Of a stretch of DNA of 64,000 nucleotides, positions 1 through 8,669 are shown piece after piece. The notes beneath the pieces were generated by a model that saw only the letters and a list, made by a program, of their open reading frames with translations, searched no databases and had not been told where the DNA came from. Origin of the DNA: Lachnospiraceae bacterium. GTDB lineage: Bacteria; Bacillota; Clostridia; Lachnospirales; Lachnospiraceae. The stretch lies in NCBI GenBank assembly GCA_017503735.1, contig JAFVSN010000037.1, positions 1 through 64,000 on the forward strand, given 5' to 3'. Positions within the stretch are counted from its first letter, which is position 1, and each line of letters starts with the position of its first letter. The translations under genes and the position numbers were made by a program.

Positions 1-2
1 AC

Positions 3-2777
3 AGTGTTGACGAAGCACTGGAAATCGCTGATAAGTTAGGATATCCGGTTGTTCTCCGTCCGGCATACACCATGGGCGGTGCAGGCGGTGGCCTCGTTTA
101 TAATAAGGAAGAGTTAAAGACCGTATGTGCAAGAGGCTTACAGGCAAGCTTAGTAGGACAGGTTCTTGTAGAAGAATCCATCCTCGGTTGGGAAGAGCTT
201 GAAGTCGAAGTTGTTCGTGACGCAGACAACAACATGATTACCGTTTGCTTCATCGAAAATATTGACCCGCTTGGCGTACACACCGGTGACTCCTTCTGTT
301 CCGCTCCGATGCTTACCATCTCCAAGGAGTGTCAGGCACGTTTAAAGGAACAGGCATTTAAGATTGTTGAATCCGTAGAAGTAATCGGCGGTACCAACGT
401 GCAGTTCGCGCACGATCCGGTTTCCGACCGTATCATTGTTATTGAAATCAACCCGAGAACCTCCCGTTCTTCCGCACTTGCTTCCAAGGCAACCGGTTTC
501 CCGATTGCACTTGTTTCCGCAATGCTGGCGGCAGGTCTCACCTTAAAGGATATTCCGTGCGGCAAGTACGGTACCCTTGACAAGTATGAGCCGGACGGTG
601 ATTACATCGTAATCAAGTTCGCACGTTGGGCATTCGAAAAGTTCAAGGGCGTTGAAGATAAATTAGGCACTCAGATGCGTGCCGTAGGTGAAGTCATGAG
701 TATCGGTAAGACCTACAAAGAAGCTTTCCAGAAAGCAATCCGCAGTCTTGAGACCGGTCGTTACGGCCTCGGTCATGCAAAGAACTTCGATCAGAAGACC
801 AAGGAAGAACTTCTTCAGATGTTAATTACCGCATCCAGCGAGCGTCACTTCATTATGTACGAGGCACTTCGCAAGGGCGCTACCGTGGATGAGATTCACA
901 ATATTACGAAAGTAAAGCACTACTTTATCGAGCAGATGAAGGAACTTGTGGAAGAAGAAGAAGCACTTGCCGCAAACAAGGGCAGCCTTCCGGCAGACGC
1001 AGCTCTCATTTCCGCAAAGAAGAACGGCTTCTCCGATAAATACTTAAGCCAGATTTTAGGTGTGTCCGAAGATTCTGTACGCGAACGTCGTATTGCCCTT
1101 GGCATTGAGGAAGCTTGGGAAGGCGTTCACGTAAGCGGCACCGAAAACAGTGCTTACTACTACTCTACTTACAACGCAGAGGACAAGAATCCGATCAATG
1201 CCGACTCCAAGAAGATTATGATTCTCGGCGGCGGTCCGAACCGTATCGGTCAGGGTATCGAATTCGACTACTGTTGCGTACATGCTGCTTTGGCATTAAA
1301 GAAGCTCGGTTTCGAAACGATTATCGTAAACTGTAATCCGGAAACCGTTTCCACCGACTACGATACCTCCGATAAGCTTTACTTCGAACCGCTTACCTTA
1401 GAGGACGTACTCAGCATTTATAAGAAAGAAAAGCCGCTTGGTGTGATTGCACAGTTCGGCGGCCAGACTCCGCTTAACTTAGCTGCAGACCTTGAAAAGA
1501 ACGGCGTTAAGATTCTCGGTACCTCTCCTTCCGTTATCGACTTAGCCGAGGACCGTGACCTATTCCGTGAAATGATGGATAAGTTAGAGATTCCGATGCC
1601 GGAGTCCGGTATGGCTACCACCGTTGAGGAAGCGCTTGAGATTGCTCATAAGATCGGTTACCCGGCAATGGTTCGTCCGTCCTACGTATTAGGCGGTCGC
1701 GGCATGGAAGTGGTTTACGACGACGAAGCAATGACCAGTTACATGAACGCTGCGGTAGGTGTAACTCCGGATCGTCCGATTTTGATTGACCGTTTCTTAA
1801 ATCACGCGTTAGAGTGTGAGGCAGACGCAATCAGCGACGGTACCCACGCTTTCGTTCCGGCTGTTATGGAGCATATCGAGCTGGCAGGTGTTCACTCCGG
1901 TGACTCCGCTTGTATCATTCCGTCCGTACACATTTCCGAAGAGAATGTAAAGACCATCAAAGAATATACCAAGAAGATTGCAGAGGAAATGCACGTTAAG
2001 GGTCTTATGAACATGCAGTACGCAATCGAGAACGGCAAGGTTTACGTGCTTGAGGCAAATCCGCGTGCATCCCGTACCGTTCCGCTTGTTTCCAAGGTTT
2101 GTAACATCCGCATGGTACCGATTGCAACCGACATTATTACTTCCGAAATAACCGGTCGTCCGTCTCCGGTAGCCGACCTTAAGGAACAGGATATCCCGTA
2201 CTACGGTGTAAAGGAAGCTGTATTCCCGTTCAACATGTTCCCGGAGGTTGACCCGATTCTCGGACCGGAAATGCGTTCCACCGGTGAAGTATTAGGACTT
2301 GCTCCTTCCTACGGTGAAGCCTTCTACAAGGCACAAGAAGCTACACAGTCCAAGCTCCCGCTTGGCGGCACGGTTCTCATTTCCGTGAATCGCAAGGACA
2401 AGGTAGACATCATTGAAGTAGCGCAGATGTTCTCCAACAACGGCTTCAAGATTCTTGCTACCGGCAATACCCACAAGGTTATCACCGAAGCAGGCATCGA
2501 AGCAGAACTTGTAAAGAAGCTTTCCGAGGGTCGTCCGAACATCCTTGACATGATTACCAACGGCGACATTGATTTAATCATCAACTCTCCGGCAGGCAAG
2601 GATAGCGTAAACGACGACAGCTACCTGCGTAAGGCAGCCATTAAGGGCAAGATTCCTTACATGACCACCGCTGCTGCGGCAAGAGCTACCGCAAAGGGTA
2701 TCCAGTCCGTACGTAAGCACGGCAACCGTGAGATTAAGTCCTTACAGCAGTTGCACAGCGAGATTAAGGATAAGTAA
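3..2777 (+). CDS. carB: Carbamoyl-phosphate synthase large subunit, 5' end missing
   Basis: This is the large subunit of carbamoyl-phosphate synthase, which makes carbamoyl phosphate from bicarbonate, ammonia (from the small subunit) and two ATP for pyrimidine and arginine synthesis. The reading frame is open from base 3, so the start lies left of the window; about 925 residues remain of the usual 1060-1070. Visible hallmarks are two ATP-grasp halves, the glycine-rich loop GGAGGGL and its counterpart VLGGRGMEV, the paired metal-site segments EINPRTSRSS and EANPRASRTV, the second-half nucleotide loop GGGPNRIGQGIEFDY, and a C-terminal MGS-like allosteric domain with FSNNGFKILATGNTH. Codon use is strongly biased, as in well-expressed genes. 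carA is not in the window and would be expected to the left. Identification is secure. Confidence 0.98.
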   Translation, partial: SVDEALEIADKLGYPVVLRPAYTMGGAGGGLVYNKEELKTVCARGLQASLVGQVLVEESILGWEELEVEVVRDADNNMITVCFIENIDPLGVHTGDSFCSAPMLTISKECQARLKEQAFKIVESVEVIGGTNVQFAHDPVSDRIIVIEINPRTSRSSALASKATGFPIALVSAMLAAGLTLKDIPCGKYGTLDKYEPDGDYIVIKFARWAFEKFKGVEDKLGTQMRAVGEVMSIGKTYKEAFQKAIRSLETGRYGLGHAKNFDQKTKEELLQMLITASSERHFIMYEALRKGATVDEIHNITKVKHYFIEQMKELVEEEEALAANKGSLPADAALISAKKNGFSDKYLSQILGVSEDSVRERRIALGIEEAWEGVHVSGTENSAYYYSTYNAEDKNPINADSKKIMILGGGPNRIGQGIEFDYCCVHAALALKKLGFETIIVNCNPETVSTDYDTSDKLYFEPLTLEDVLSIYKKEKPLGVIAQFGGQTPLNLAADLEKNGVKILGTSPSVIDLAEDRDLFREMMDKLEIPMPESGMATTVEEALEIAHKIGYPAMVRPSYVLGGRGMEVVYDDEAMTSYMNAAVGVTPDRPILIDRFLNHALECEADAISDGTHAFVPAVMEHIELAGVHSGDSACIIPSVHISEENVKTIKEYTKKIAEEMHVKGLMNMQYAIENGKVYVLEANPRASRTVPLVSKVCNIRMVPIATDIITSEITGRPSPVADLKEQDIPYYGVKEAVFPFNMFPEVDPILGPEMRSTGEVLGLAPSYGEAFYKAQEATQSKLPLGGTVLISVNRKDKVDIIEVAQMFSNNGFKILATGNTHKVITEAGIEAELVKKLSEGRPNILDMITNGDIDLIINSPAGKDSVNDDSYLRKAAIKGKIPYMTTAAAARATAKGIQSVRKHGNREIKSLQQLHSEIKDK

Positions 2778-2787
2778 GAGACTATGA

Positions 2788-2823
2788 AAGGCCATCGCAC
2801 CAAGTGTGGGATGGCCTTGTTTT
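2788..2823 (+). terminator. Rho-independent terminator after carB
   Basis: AAGGCCATC pairs with GATGGCCTT around a 13-base loop and is followed by a short T run, 10 bases after the carB stop codon. Confidence 0.85.
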
Positions 2824-2959
2824 GCGTGTAGGCAAAGTGAGTATGCGAGCAAACTGCGAGAACTTGTTCTCAAGCAGTTGCGCAGTCATACGAGCGCGCC
2901 CACGACTGAGTGGCTATGCCACGAAGTAGGGGCATGGGTGCGAAGCACAGCCTACACGC
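2824..2959. ncRNA. Candidate structured RNA or repeat element
   Basis: A perfect 10 bp closing stem (GCGTGTAGGC at 2824 with GCCTACACGC at 2950) encloses two arms. Arm one stacks GTATG/CATAC, CAAACTGC/GCAGTTG and GAGAAC/GTTCTC (2841-2891). Arm two can pair GCGCCCA near 2895 with TGGGTGC near 2935 and holds the hairpin GTGGC-TAT-GCCAC. No protein is convincing in either direction. It starts right at the carB terminator. It could be a small RNA, a 3'UTR element or an intergenic repeat; I do not recognise a named family. Confidence 0.45.
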
Positions 2960-2970
2960 AGTATTGAAAA

Positions 2971-3196
2971 AAGGGACCAAGTATAAGCATTTCTCTCATG
3001 ATTCGGATATAAGTCGTTCTAATTACTCCGGGGAAGAATTCTATAAAGTGACGCAACCGGTCATTACGCGGCGTCCATGCCGCGTGCGACCTCGCTCGTA
3101 CGTCCTGTCCGAGCGTTGCTGACAAACATGCGGAGTAATAAGAACGACTAATATCCTGCTCAAAGTTCGAAACGCTTATGCCCTGTACCCCCTTTC
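2971..3196. repeat. Long imperfect inverted repeat (hairpin element)
   Basis: The 26-base arms at 3005-3030 and 3131-3156 are reverse complements with two mismatches. Outer arms at 2983-2993 and 3169-3179 match at 10 of 11 positions. The centre holds smaller stems such as GCGGC/GCCGC near 3078-3095. The whole could fold as one hairpin over 200 bases long. No transposase is present, so it may be a MITE-like remnant or a structured RNA. Confidence 0.6.
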
Positions 3197-3311
3197 TCGT
3201 TTTACAATCCCAATAATATATCCATAAAACAAGGCCTATTCTACTCTTCTACGCGATGGCCGGTATACTCTACTATAATAACTTTACTCCCACACTACTA
3301 TTAAGCTTAAG

Positions 3312-3779
3312 CTATTTAAGTACCTTCACCAGAAATAAACACGGATTTTCTTCATCCCATACGCAAGTGAATACTTCCAACGGATAGAAACCTTCTTTCT
3401 TATAAAAGGCTCTGGTTCCGTTATATGGTTCATATTCCGCCGATTCATCCAGTGTCTTAACAGTCAGAAAACGATATCCATGCTTTTTACAGTATTCCGT
3501 ACAATTCTCCATTAACCGATGTCCGATGCCGTTTCTGTGATATTCCCGAAGAATACCGAAATTATAGATTTCTGCGGTGTAATGATTATGTCTTTTGATT
3601 ACCGCAAAACCTATTGCTTTTTCATCGTCGTACACCGCAAAAAACGGATACTCCCTGTGAATCATCGATTTTCTTTCAATATCCTCCGGTGGCGAAAACC
3701 ATTCCGGTAGTGCATTCATAATTTCAAGTGTTACTTTTGTTTTTTCGTCTTTGTTTTCTACCTTTTCAATTCTTATCAT
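3312..3779 (-). CDS. GNAT family N-acetyltransferase
   Basis: A 155-residue single-domain GNAT acetyltransferase, which transfers an acetyl group from acetyl-CoA to an amine; the substrate cannot be told from sequence. The fold is supported by AIGFAVIKRH (beta-4), the acetyl-CoA loop segment REYHRNGIGHRLMENC (Q/R-x-x-G-x-G/A type), and the C-terminal NGTRAFYKKEGF. The ATG is preceded by AAGGAGG with a 4-base gap to the start. It lies downstream of a leader with its own promoter and a terminator-like hairpin (3805-3838), so expression may depend on read-through of that hairpin. Confidence 0.85.
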   Translation of the reverse strand: MIRIEKVENKDEKTKVTLEIMNALPEWFSPPEDIERKSMIHREYPFFAVYDDEKAIGFAVIKRHNHYTAEIYNFGILREYHRNGIGHRLMENCTEYCKKHGYRFLTVKTLDESAEYEPYNGTRAFYKKEGFYPLEVFTCVWDEENPCLFLVKVLK

Positions 3780-3804
3780 AAATCCTCCTTATTCCGACAA
3801 GGCA

Positions 3805-3838
3805 CAAAAAAACTACAGAGTTTCCATTTACTCTGTAG
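3805..3838 (-). terminator. Terminator or attenuator upstream of the GNAT gene
   Basis: Read on the minus strand, CTACAGAG and CTCTGTAG close a 10-base loop followed by seven Ts. It ends the short leader transcript started near 4013 and sits 26 bases before the GNAT start, so it may act as an attenuator. Confidence 0.75.
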
Positions 3839-3915
3839 CCGAATCAACATTATTTACAGAGCAAAAATCATTCATGACATCAAAATAAAACTGCTTATGC
3901 AGCTTATTTTCTGAT

Positions 3916-3987
3916 TCAATTCTGATTTTCACTCGTTCCGTCTATTTTCCTACCGGTACCCGGCAGTACGATAATCGGGCAAATCAC
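3916..3987 (-). CDS. Possible 23-residue leader peptide
   Basis: A GTG-started reading frame of 23 codons with AAAAGGAA one base upstream of the start codon. The peptide begins MICPIIVLPGTG (hydrophobic) and ends in a polar tail. It lies in the leader between a consensus promoter (4021-4049) and the terminator at 3805-3838, upstream of the GNAT gene. It could be a true leader peptide or chance coding in a non-coding RNA; no family is recognised. Confidence 0.35.
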   Translation of the reverse strand: MICPIIVLPGTGRKIDGTSENQN

Positions 3988-4020
3988 TTCCTTTTCTGTA
4001 TTGTTGCCTTGTCTTTTGAT

Positions 4021-4049
4021 ATTATATCATCTAAGTTTGTTTTTTGCAA
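4021..4049 (-). promoter_or_regulatory. Promoter for the GNAT leader transcript
   Basis: Read on the minus strand: TTGCAA, 17 bases, TATAAT. It is divergent from the toxin promoter at 4090-4118. Confidence 0.75.
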
Positions 4050-4089
4050 GCGGGTGGTTTAAAAGCACAAAATTTAATCTTATGTTCGA

Positions 4090-4118
4090 TTGAACTCACG
4101 TTCGACTTGCAGTATAAT
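4090..4118 (+). promoter_or_regulatory. Promoter of the type I toxin gene
   Basis: TTGAAC, 17 bases, TATAAT. A second TATAAT-like hexamer follows at about 4125. The resulting mRNA would have a leader of about 80 bases before the toxin start. Confidence 0.7.
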
Positions 4119-4202
4119 ATTCTTGTATAATTGAACAGGAAGCAGGATGCGAATTTCCGATGTTAGATGCCCTCTAGTACACAAGATAGGGGGTGCTGCC
4201 CA

Positions 4203-4289
4203 ATGAACACAATGGAAGTTTTAACTTTGTTGTTAGTAGTTTTTGCAGCTGTATCGTTTTTAGACAATCGTTATAACAAAAAGAAATAG
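4203..4289 (+). CDS. Holin-like type I toxin peptide
   Basis: A 28-residue peptide beginning MNTMEVLTLLLVVFAAVSFL: a single hydrophobic helix followed by a charged tail ending in NKKK. This matches the pattern of the short 'putative holin-like toxin' family, membrane-acting peptides of type I toxin-antitoxin loci in Firmicutes. The start ATG follows a GGGGG-type ribosome site at 4190-4194. The 3' end of the gene overlaps a convergent antisense RNA (4276-4375), the usual layout of such loci. Family assignment is by pattern recognition; toxicity is inferred. Confidence 0.75.
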   Translation: MNTMEVLTLLLVVFAAVSFLDNRYNKKK

Positions 4290-4375
4290 CATCCGTACCC
4301 TCGCAAAGTCAGATGCTATTCTTGTAATCGTATTTAACTGAGGGCACTCGGAGATTTGATTCCGAATACCTTTCT
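4276..4375 (-). ncRNA. Antisense RNA antitoxin to the holin-like toxin
   Basis: A minus-strand promoter (4382-4410) would start a transcript near 4375. It ends at a hairpin AATAGCATC/GATGCTATT (4285-4320) followed by a T-rich run near 4277-4283. The roughly 100-base RNA is complementary to the last codons and 3'UTR of the toxin mRNA. No ORF is apparent. Confidence 0.65.
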
Positions 4376-4381
4376 AAGTAC

Positions 4382-4410
4382 ATTATACACGAAGGGGCTT
4401 GCATTTGCAA
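4382..4410 (-). promoter_or_regulatory. Promoter of the antisense RNA
   Basis: Read on the minus strand: TTGCAA, 17 bases, TATAAT. It overlaps the toxin mRNA terminator. Confidence 0.75.
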
Positions 4411-4420
4411 GTCCCTTTTT
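4394..4420 (+). terminator. Terminator of the toxin mRNA
   Basis: GGGGCTTGCA pairs with TGCAAGTCCC (one mismatch) and is followed by five Ts. Confidence 0.75.
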
Positions 4421-4433
4421 CAGAAGTCCCCCA

Positions 4434-7010
4434 TCATTCAAACACATTCTTCATCCAAACCCAACGGAATTTATCATACAAATATATCAATGCGCCGTTT
4501 CCTTTTTGGACAAAAACATTGTTCTTAAAGTCTGCGTCTAAAGATTCATTCATTGAAATCAGGCCGTATTTACTTCCGATACAAACATTATCTTCGATGA
4601 TGATTTCCTTAGCAAATTGTACCGGGTCAGTACATATGGTAATTGCGTAAAACCGTTCAAAACAGTTTAGGCTGTAAGTAGTTCCCATGTCAATTATCAT
4701 ATTATCCCTAAGAATCATTTTATCAAAGGAATTCTCCAGCGCCCCTATGACACGAATGCCCTCTCCACAGTTTTCTGCGAGATTCCCCTCCACAACATAG
4801 TTTCCCATAGAAACGCCTGCTTCTGTATTTTCAAAGGTACAAAGATTGGAACATTGATAAGCATAATTGTTTCGTATGATTGCATTGTTGGTAGCACAAT
4901 ATATATTATCGCCAATGATACTGTAACCTTCCGTCGGTTCCTCTGAAATAATATTATGCATGCGGCAAACCTGCCATTCAAAGGTACAATTCTGAATCAC
5001 TGCATCTTTGTCATTATTATTGCCCCAAATCGGACACAACACATATTTGAACGAGAGATTATCGATTACATACCCCTCCACGTTCCAAGCATCAAACACG
5101 CTTTGTATGGCCTTTCCTTCCGAGGCACCTACCACTTCAATATCATAATAAATCTCTCCCGGATTACCTGCATCACAACGTAAATATACCGGTCCTACTT
5201 CACCGCCGCTGTTTTGTTCTCCATCCCACTTCCAACAAAATTGTACCGGATAGGTAAGCCCCTCCAGGCTCACTCTGGAAACAAAGGTCATATCCTCTGT
5301 CAGTGCCTCTTCTACACTGCGGTATTCTCCCGTAGAAACAATGGACGCATTCGTGGCTCCGTCCGGATATACTCCGTCTACCGGACGTTCTCCCTCTGTA
5401 AAATCAAGAGCAAGCCAACCGTCCTTTGTCGGCCACTCCCACACTCTGGTAGCATAAACCTCTCCCTCATTGAAAATAATACCGCCGGTGTCCTGTAAAT
5501 TCCGGTTATACTTCCAGATTTTCTTTCCGGTAGCATCTTCATAATAAAGCTCCCAACACTCCGGGTATGCTGCATTTTCTGCCGCCATGGTAAATACCGG
5601 CTTTGCTCCTTCTCCGTATGCGGAATAGGTCACGTACGCTCCCGGAACAATCGCCTGCTCTACCACCCGGTAGGTTTTGCCTCGTTCAAAGAACACCGCA
5701 TCCCCCGGCTGCAGGGTGCCGTCATACTGCCACACGCTCAACACGCCAATATCTTTCTTCGGTGTTTCCGGCGATAAGCCGTCATTATCGTCATCCCCGT
5801 CCGTAGAGAAATAATATGCCGTTCCGGTATAGGTTTCTCCACGAATAAACTTGTCAGACTTCACAATCTCTGTTTTGGAGTTACGAATCTCCTCCCGACG
5901 TTTATCTGCCGCATCCAGATACGGCTGTACCGCCTTGGTATCTTCCTGTTTGATAAAAGTGGAATCTCCCAAAACATCATGGATTAAGTCATATTCCGTT
6001 CTGGTTAATATGATTCGCGCCACAGCCAACACTGCTTCGGCATAGGTTACCTTATCTCTCCCTCGAATAGAATTGTCGGCTTTATCCCGTGCGTATGGAT
6101 ACTCCCCGCTGTAGGTGGATTTTCGTCCGAAATTATAGTAAAAAGCTCCGTTTTCCAACCAATGATTCACAGTGCCATAGTCATCAACACAATAGATCAT
6201 TTCATACGCTTCGTCCCCGTACAGGTCCCATGTCAGATAGCTTTCATCCCAATTTTGATTGGTGGCTGATGCGGCTTCGTAACAGTCCTCCGCCACCACA
6301 GCCCAGCGTCCGCCAATGGTTCTTGCCGCCAAGTAGGTAATGGCCATGGCATCAAACCGGGTAAGAGAATCCTTACTACTGCGGTATTTCGGATATGCTT
6401 TCTTCCACTCTGCCACCTTATCCGGTGCCGCATAGCCAACAAAAGCATCCAGAAGTTCTGCTAATTCTGCACCGGATACTGTTTCTTGCTCTAATTTCTC
6501 TACCGGAAGTCCGATTTCTTCCGCCAAAAGGAGTTCCTCAATCCAAGTTTCTTCATATGGAAGAGATTTTATCATAGTACGTAGCTCCGCCGAGCTCATA
6601 GGTGCCGGAGTTGGACTTGGAATCGGCGTAGGTGTACTTGTCGGTGCCAATGTAACTACCGGTACCGGCGTTGCGGTCGACGCCGGTGTTTCTGTTGGTA
6701 CTGGCGTATCTGTCGGTGCAGGCGCATCGGTTATCATCTGTTCCGAAGTTATAGCCTCTGTCGGTTCCGGTGTCGCTGTCGGCTCCGGCGTTGCGGTCGC
6801 TTCCGGTACCCCTGTCGGTGCGACCGTAGGCGCTTCCATCGGTGTCACGTTCTTCGTCGGTTCTTCCGTTGGCTCCGTTGTCGGCACTACTGCCTCTGTC
6901 GGCTGATTTGTCGGTGTAGCCGGGCTATCCCCCTGCGAGGTCTGACAGGCACATAAGCCTAAGCAGATACATAACACGATGGCAAATAACTTAGAGTTTC
7001 TCCTTGGCAT
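4434..7010 (-). CDS. Surface lipoprotein with Pro/Thr-rich linker and beta-helix domain
   Basis: An 858-residue exported lipoprotein. The ATG at 7010 is chosen because AAGGAGG lies 8 bases upstream. A basic-hydrophobic signal peptide ends in the lipobox LCAC (Cys22). Residues of about 25-135 form a Pro/Thr/Ala/Glu-rich linker (TPEPT, TPVPT units) typical of wall-spanning stalks. A helical region follows. From about residue 395 a right-handed beta-helix domain opens with STDGDDDNDGLSPETP, a common opening of pectate-lyase-like folds, and later Asn-rich rungs such as IIRNNYAYQCSN and VVEGNLAENC. Such proteins often bind or cleave polysaccharides, but I see no assured catalytic residues. It stands alone, running towards the toxin locus. 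Confidence 0.75.
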   Translation of the reverse strand: MPRRNSKLFAIVLCICLGLCACQTSQGDSPATPTNQPTEAVVPTTEPTEEPTKNVTPMEAPTVAPTGVPEATATPEPTATPEPTEAITSEQMITDAPAPTDTPVPTETPASTATPVPVVTLAPTSTPTPIPSPTPAPMSSAELRTMIKSLPYEETWIEELLLAEEIGLPVEKLEQETVSGAELAELLDAFVGYAAPDKVAEWKKAYPKYRSSKDSLTRFDAMAITYLAARTIGGRWAVVAEDCYEAASATNQNWDESYLTWDLYGDEAYEMIYCVDDYGTVNHWLENGAFYYNFGRKSTYSGEYPYARDKADNSIRGRDKVTYAEAVLAVARIILTRTEYDLIHDVLGDSTFIKQEDTKAVQPYLDAADKRREEIRNSKTEIVKSDKFIRGETYTGTAYYFSTDGDDDNDGLSPETPKKDIGVLSVWQYDGTLQPGDAVFFERGKTYRVVEQAIVPGAYVTYSAYGEGAKPVFTMAAENAAYPECWELYYEDATGKKIWKYNRNLQDTGGIIFNEGEVYATRVWEWPTKDGWLALDFTEGERPVDGVYPDGATNASIVSTGEYRSVEEALTEDMTFVSRVSLEGLTYPVQFCWKWDGEQNSGGEVGPVYLRCDAGNPGEIYYDIEVVGASEGKAIQSVFDAWNVEGYVIDNLSFKYVLCPIWGNNNDKDAVIQNCTFEWQVCRMHNIISEEPTEGYSIIGDNIYCATNNAIIRNNYAYQCSNLCTFENTEAGVSMGNYVVEGNLAENCGEGIRVIGALENSFDKMILRDNMIIDMGTTYSLNCFERFYAITICTDPVQFAKEIIIEDNVCIGSKYGLISMNESLDADFKNNVFVQKGNGALIYLYDKFRWVWMKNVFE

Positions 7011-7181
7011 ATCGACTCCTCCTTGGCATCCGTAATCTACCTCTATTTTATCACGCAATTGTAATATTTAAAAGCGAAATCTCAGACCAAATGCGCTTTT
7101 AAGCAAATATTTCTTTCAAAACACAACTCAATCCCACAACCTTCCGTTGTTTTTTCCGCCCGTAACTATACTTTGCAGTTC

Positions 7182-7230
7182 TTGAAACATATACCTTTTC
7201 CCACTATAATAGAGTCAGGATAAGCGCTTA
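7182..7230 (+). promoter_or_regulatory. Promoter and palindromic operator of the first XRE gene
   Basis: TTGAAA (7182), 17 bases, TATAAT (7205). The 10 bp perfect palindrome TAAGCGCTTA (7221-7230) sits at the predicted transcription start, well placed for repression, perhaps by the XRE protein itself. Confidence 0.65.
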
Positions 7231-7257
7231 CCAATCAAAACGAAAGGTGATTCTATT

Positions 7258-8331
7258 ATGGAGATTATGATAAAAGACAAGCTGCGTACGTTACGTCAGC
7301 AGAAAAATGTTACCCAGGAGACTCTTGCCAATCATCTTGGCATTACTCCGCAATCAGTGGGCAAATGGGAACGAGGTGAAGGCTTCCCTGATATTACGCT
7401 TCTGCCGAAGCTGGCACTTTACTTTGATGTGACCGTGGATGAACTGCTTTGCGTAGACAAGGCCAGAATCGACGAAGTCATCAACAGCTATATTGCAGAA
7501 AGCAAGCTCTACAAACAAACCGGAGAAAATGCAAAGAATCTTGCCCTCTGGGAGAAGGCCTATGCGGAATTCCCCAATGATTGCCGTGTGATGGAAGGGC
7601 TCATGTATGCCATCAATCGAGACGGAGAATATCCTTGTCCACCGGAAAAAGCAGAGCGTATCATCGCACTCGGTGAAGCAATTTTGCAAAAATCCACCGA
7701 CATCAAGCAACGTGAAAATGCGATTCAGTACTTGTGTTATACTTATCGAGAAAATGACAATGAAAAAGCCCTACAATATGCGGATATGGGCGGCAGCTTT
7801 TATGTGACAAGAGAAGAGCTTCGTTCCTCTGTTTTGGAAGGAGAAGAAGGTGTAAAACAATGTCAGGAATATCTTATGTCCCTGATTCACTCTGCCGCAA
7901 TGACCGCTTCACAGATTGCTATAAAGGGAAGCTTTTCCCCTGAAGAAACCATTGAAGCCCATCAATTTTCCATTGATATTTATAAACGGCTGTTTTCGGA
8001 CAGGAACGTGGGCTTCTATGCAAACTATATTTCTCAGCATTATCGTTGCATTGCTCTTTTGTATGCGGAGCTTGGCGACGCCGTACACACACTGGAAGCA
8101 TTAAAGGAAAACTGCTACTATTCCGTTACGGAAGCAACCCTGCAAGACATGAACTACACCGCTCCGATGATAAACCGTGTTCAGCACAAGCAAGCAGACA
8201 CCTTAAAAAACTATACAGGAAATTGCTGCAACATAAGTCTGAAAACATTGGAAGCGAAACGATTCGACTTTGTGCGGGATACAGATGAGTTCCGGAAGAT
8301 TGTTGCCGAGTTACAGAGGTACGCGGAGTAA
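7258..8331 (+). CDS. XRE family regulator with C-terminal helical repeats
   Basis: A 357-residue cytoplasmic DNA-binding regulator. Residues of about 5-62 form a Cro/CI helix-turn-helix (LRTLRQQKNVTQETLANHLG, then TPQSVGKWERGEGFPD). The remaining 290 residues are helical and Trp/Tyr-rich (ALWEKAYAEFP), a TPR-like sensor region common in Firmicute one-component regulators. AAAGGTGA precedes the ATG. Its operator is probably the palindrome at its transcription start. It is the first of four proteins of this design in the window; the target genes and signal are unknown. Confidence 0.8.
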   Translation: MEIMIKDKLRTLRQQKNVTQETLANHLGITPQSVGKWERGEGFPDITLLPKLALYFDVTVDELLCVDKARIDEVINSYIAESKLYKQTGENAKNLALWEKAYAEFPNDCRVMEGLMYAINRDGEYPCPPEKAERIIALGEAILQKSTDIKQRENAIQYLCYTYRENDNEKALQYADMGGSFYVTREELRSSVLEGEEGVKQCQEYLMSLIHSAAMTASQIAIKGSFSPEETIEAHQFSIDIYKRLFSDRNVGFYANYISQHYRCIALLYAELGDAVHTLEALKENCYYSVTEATLQDMNYTAPMINRVQHKQADTLKNYTGNCCNISLKTLEAKRFDFVRDTDEFRKIVAELQRYAE

Positions 8332-8357
8332 GCCGGTGAATACTACTTAACCTTAAG

Positions 8358-8387
8358 AAAGCAGGCAAGCATATTGTCTGCTTTTTT
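8358..8387 (+). terminator. Terminator after the first XRE gene
   Basis: AAAGCAG pairs with CTGCTTT and is followed by a T run. Confidence 0.7.
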
Positions 8388-8669
8388 CTTTAAATATACT
8401 GGGTACACAAAAATATATCCTACTCCTTTCCATAATCGTTCAAATCCTTATTTCATAAGGCTTTCATCCGTTTTTCATCATACAATTTCATTGTGCAAAA
8501 CCACCAAAATTCCGGCAAATCTTTGTAAAACTTTCCGAGATGTTCATTCCCTTTATTTTATGCTATACTATACCCATGATATCAAGTACATTTCTTTCGG
8601 CGAATTCCGCCGGTATTTCCATGGAATTTTTATGTAACACAGCGTATGATTGCAAAAAAGGAGAAAAGA

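Noticed and set aside
2910-3122. 70-residue plus-strand ORF
   Set aside because: It runs through the structured and hairpin elements and lacks a ribosome site.
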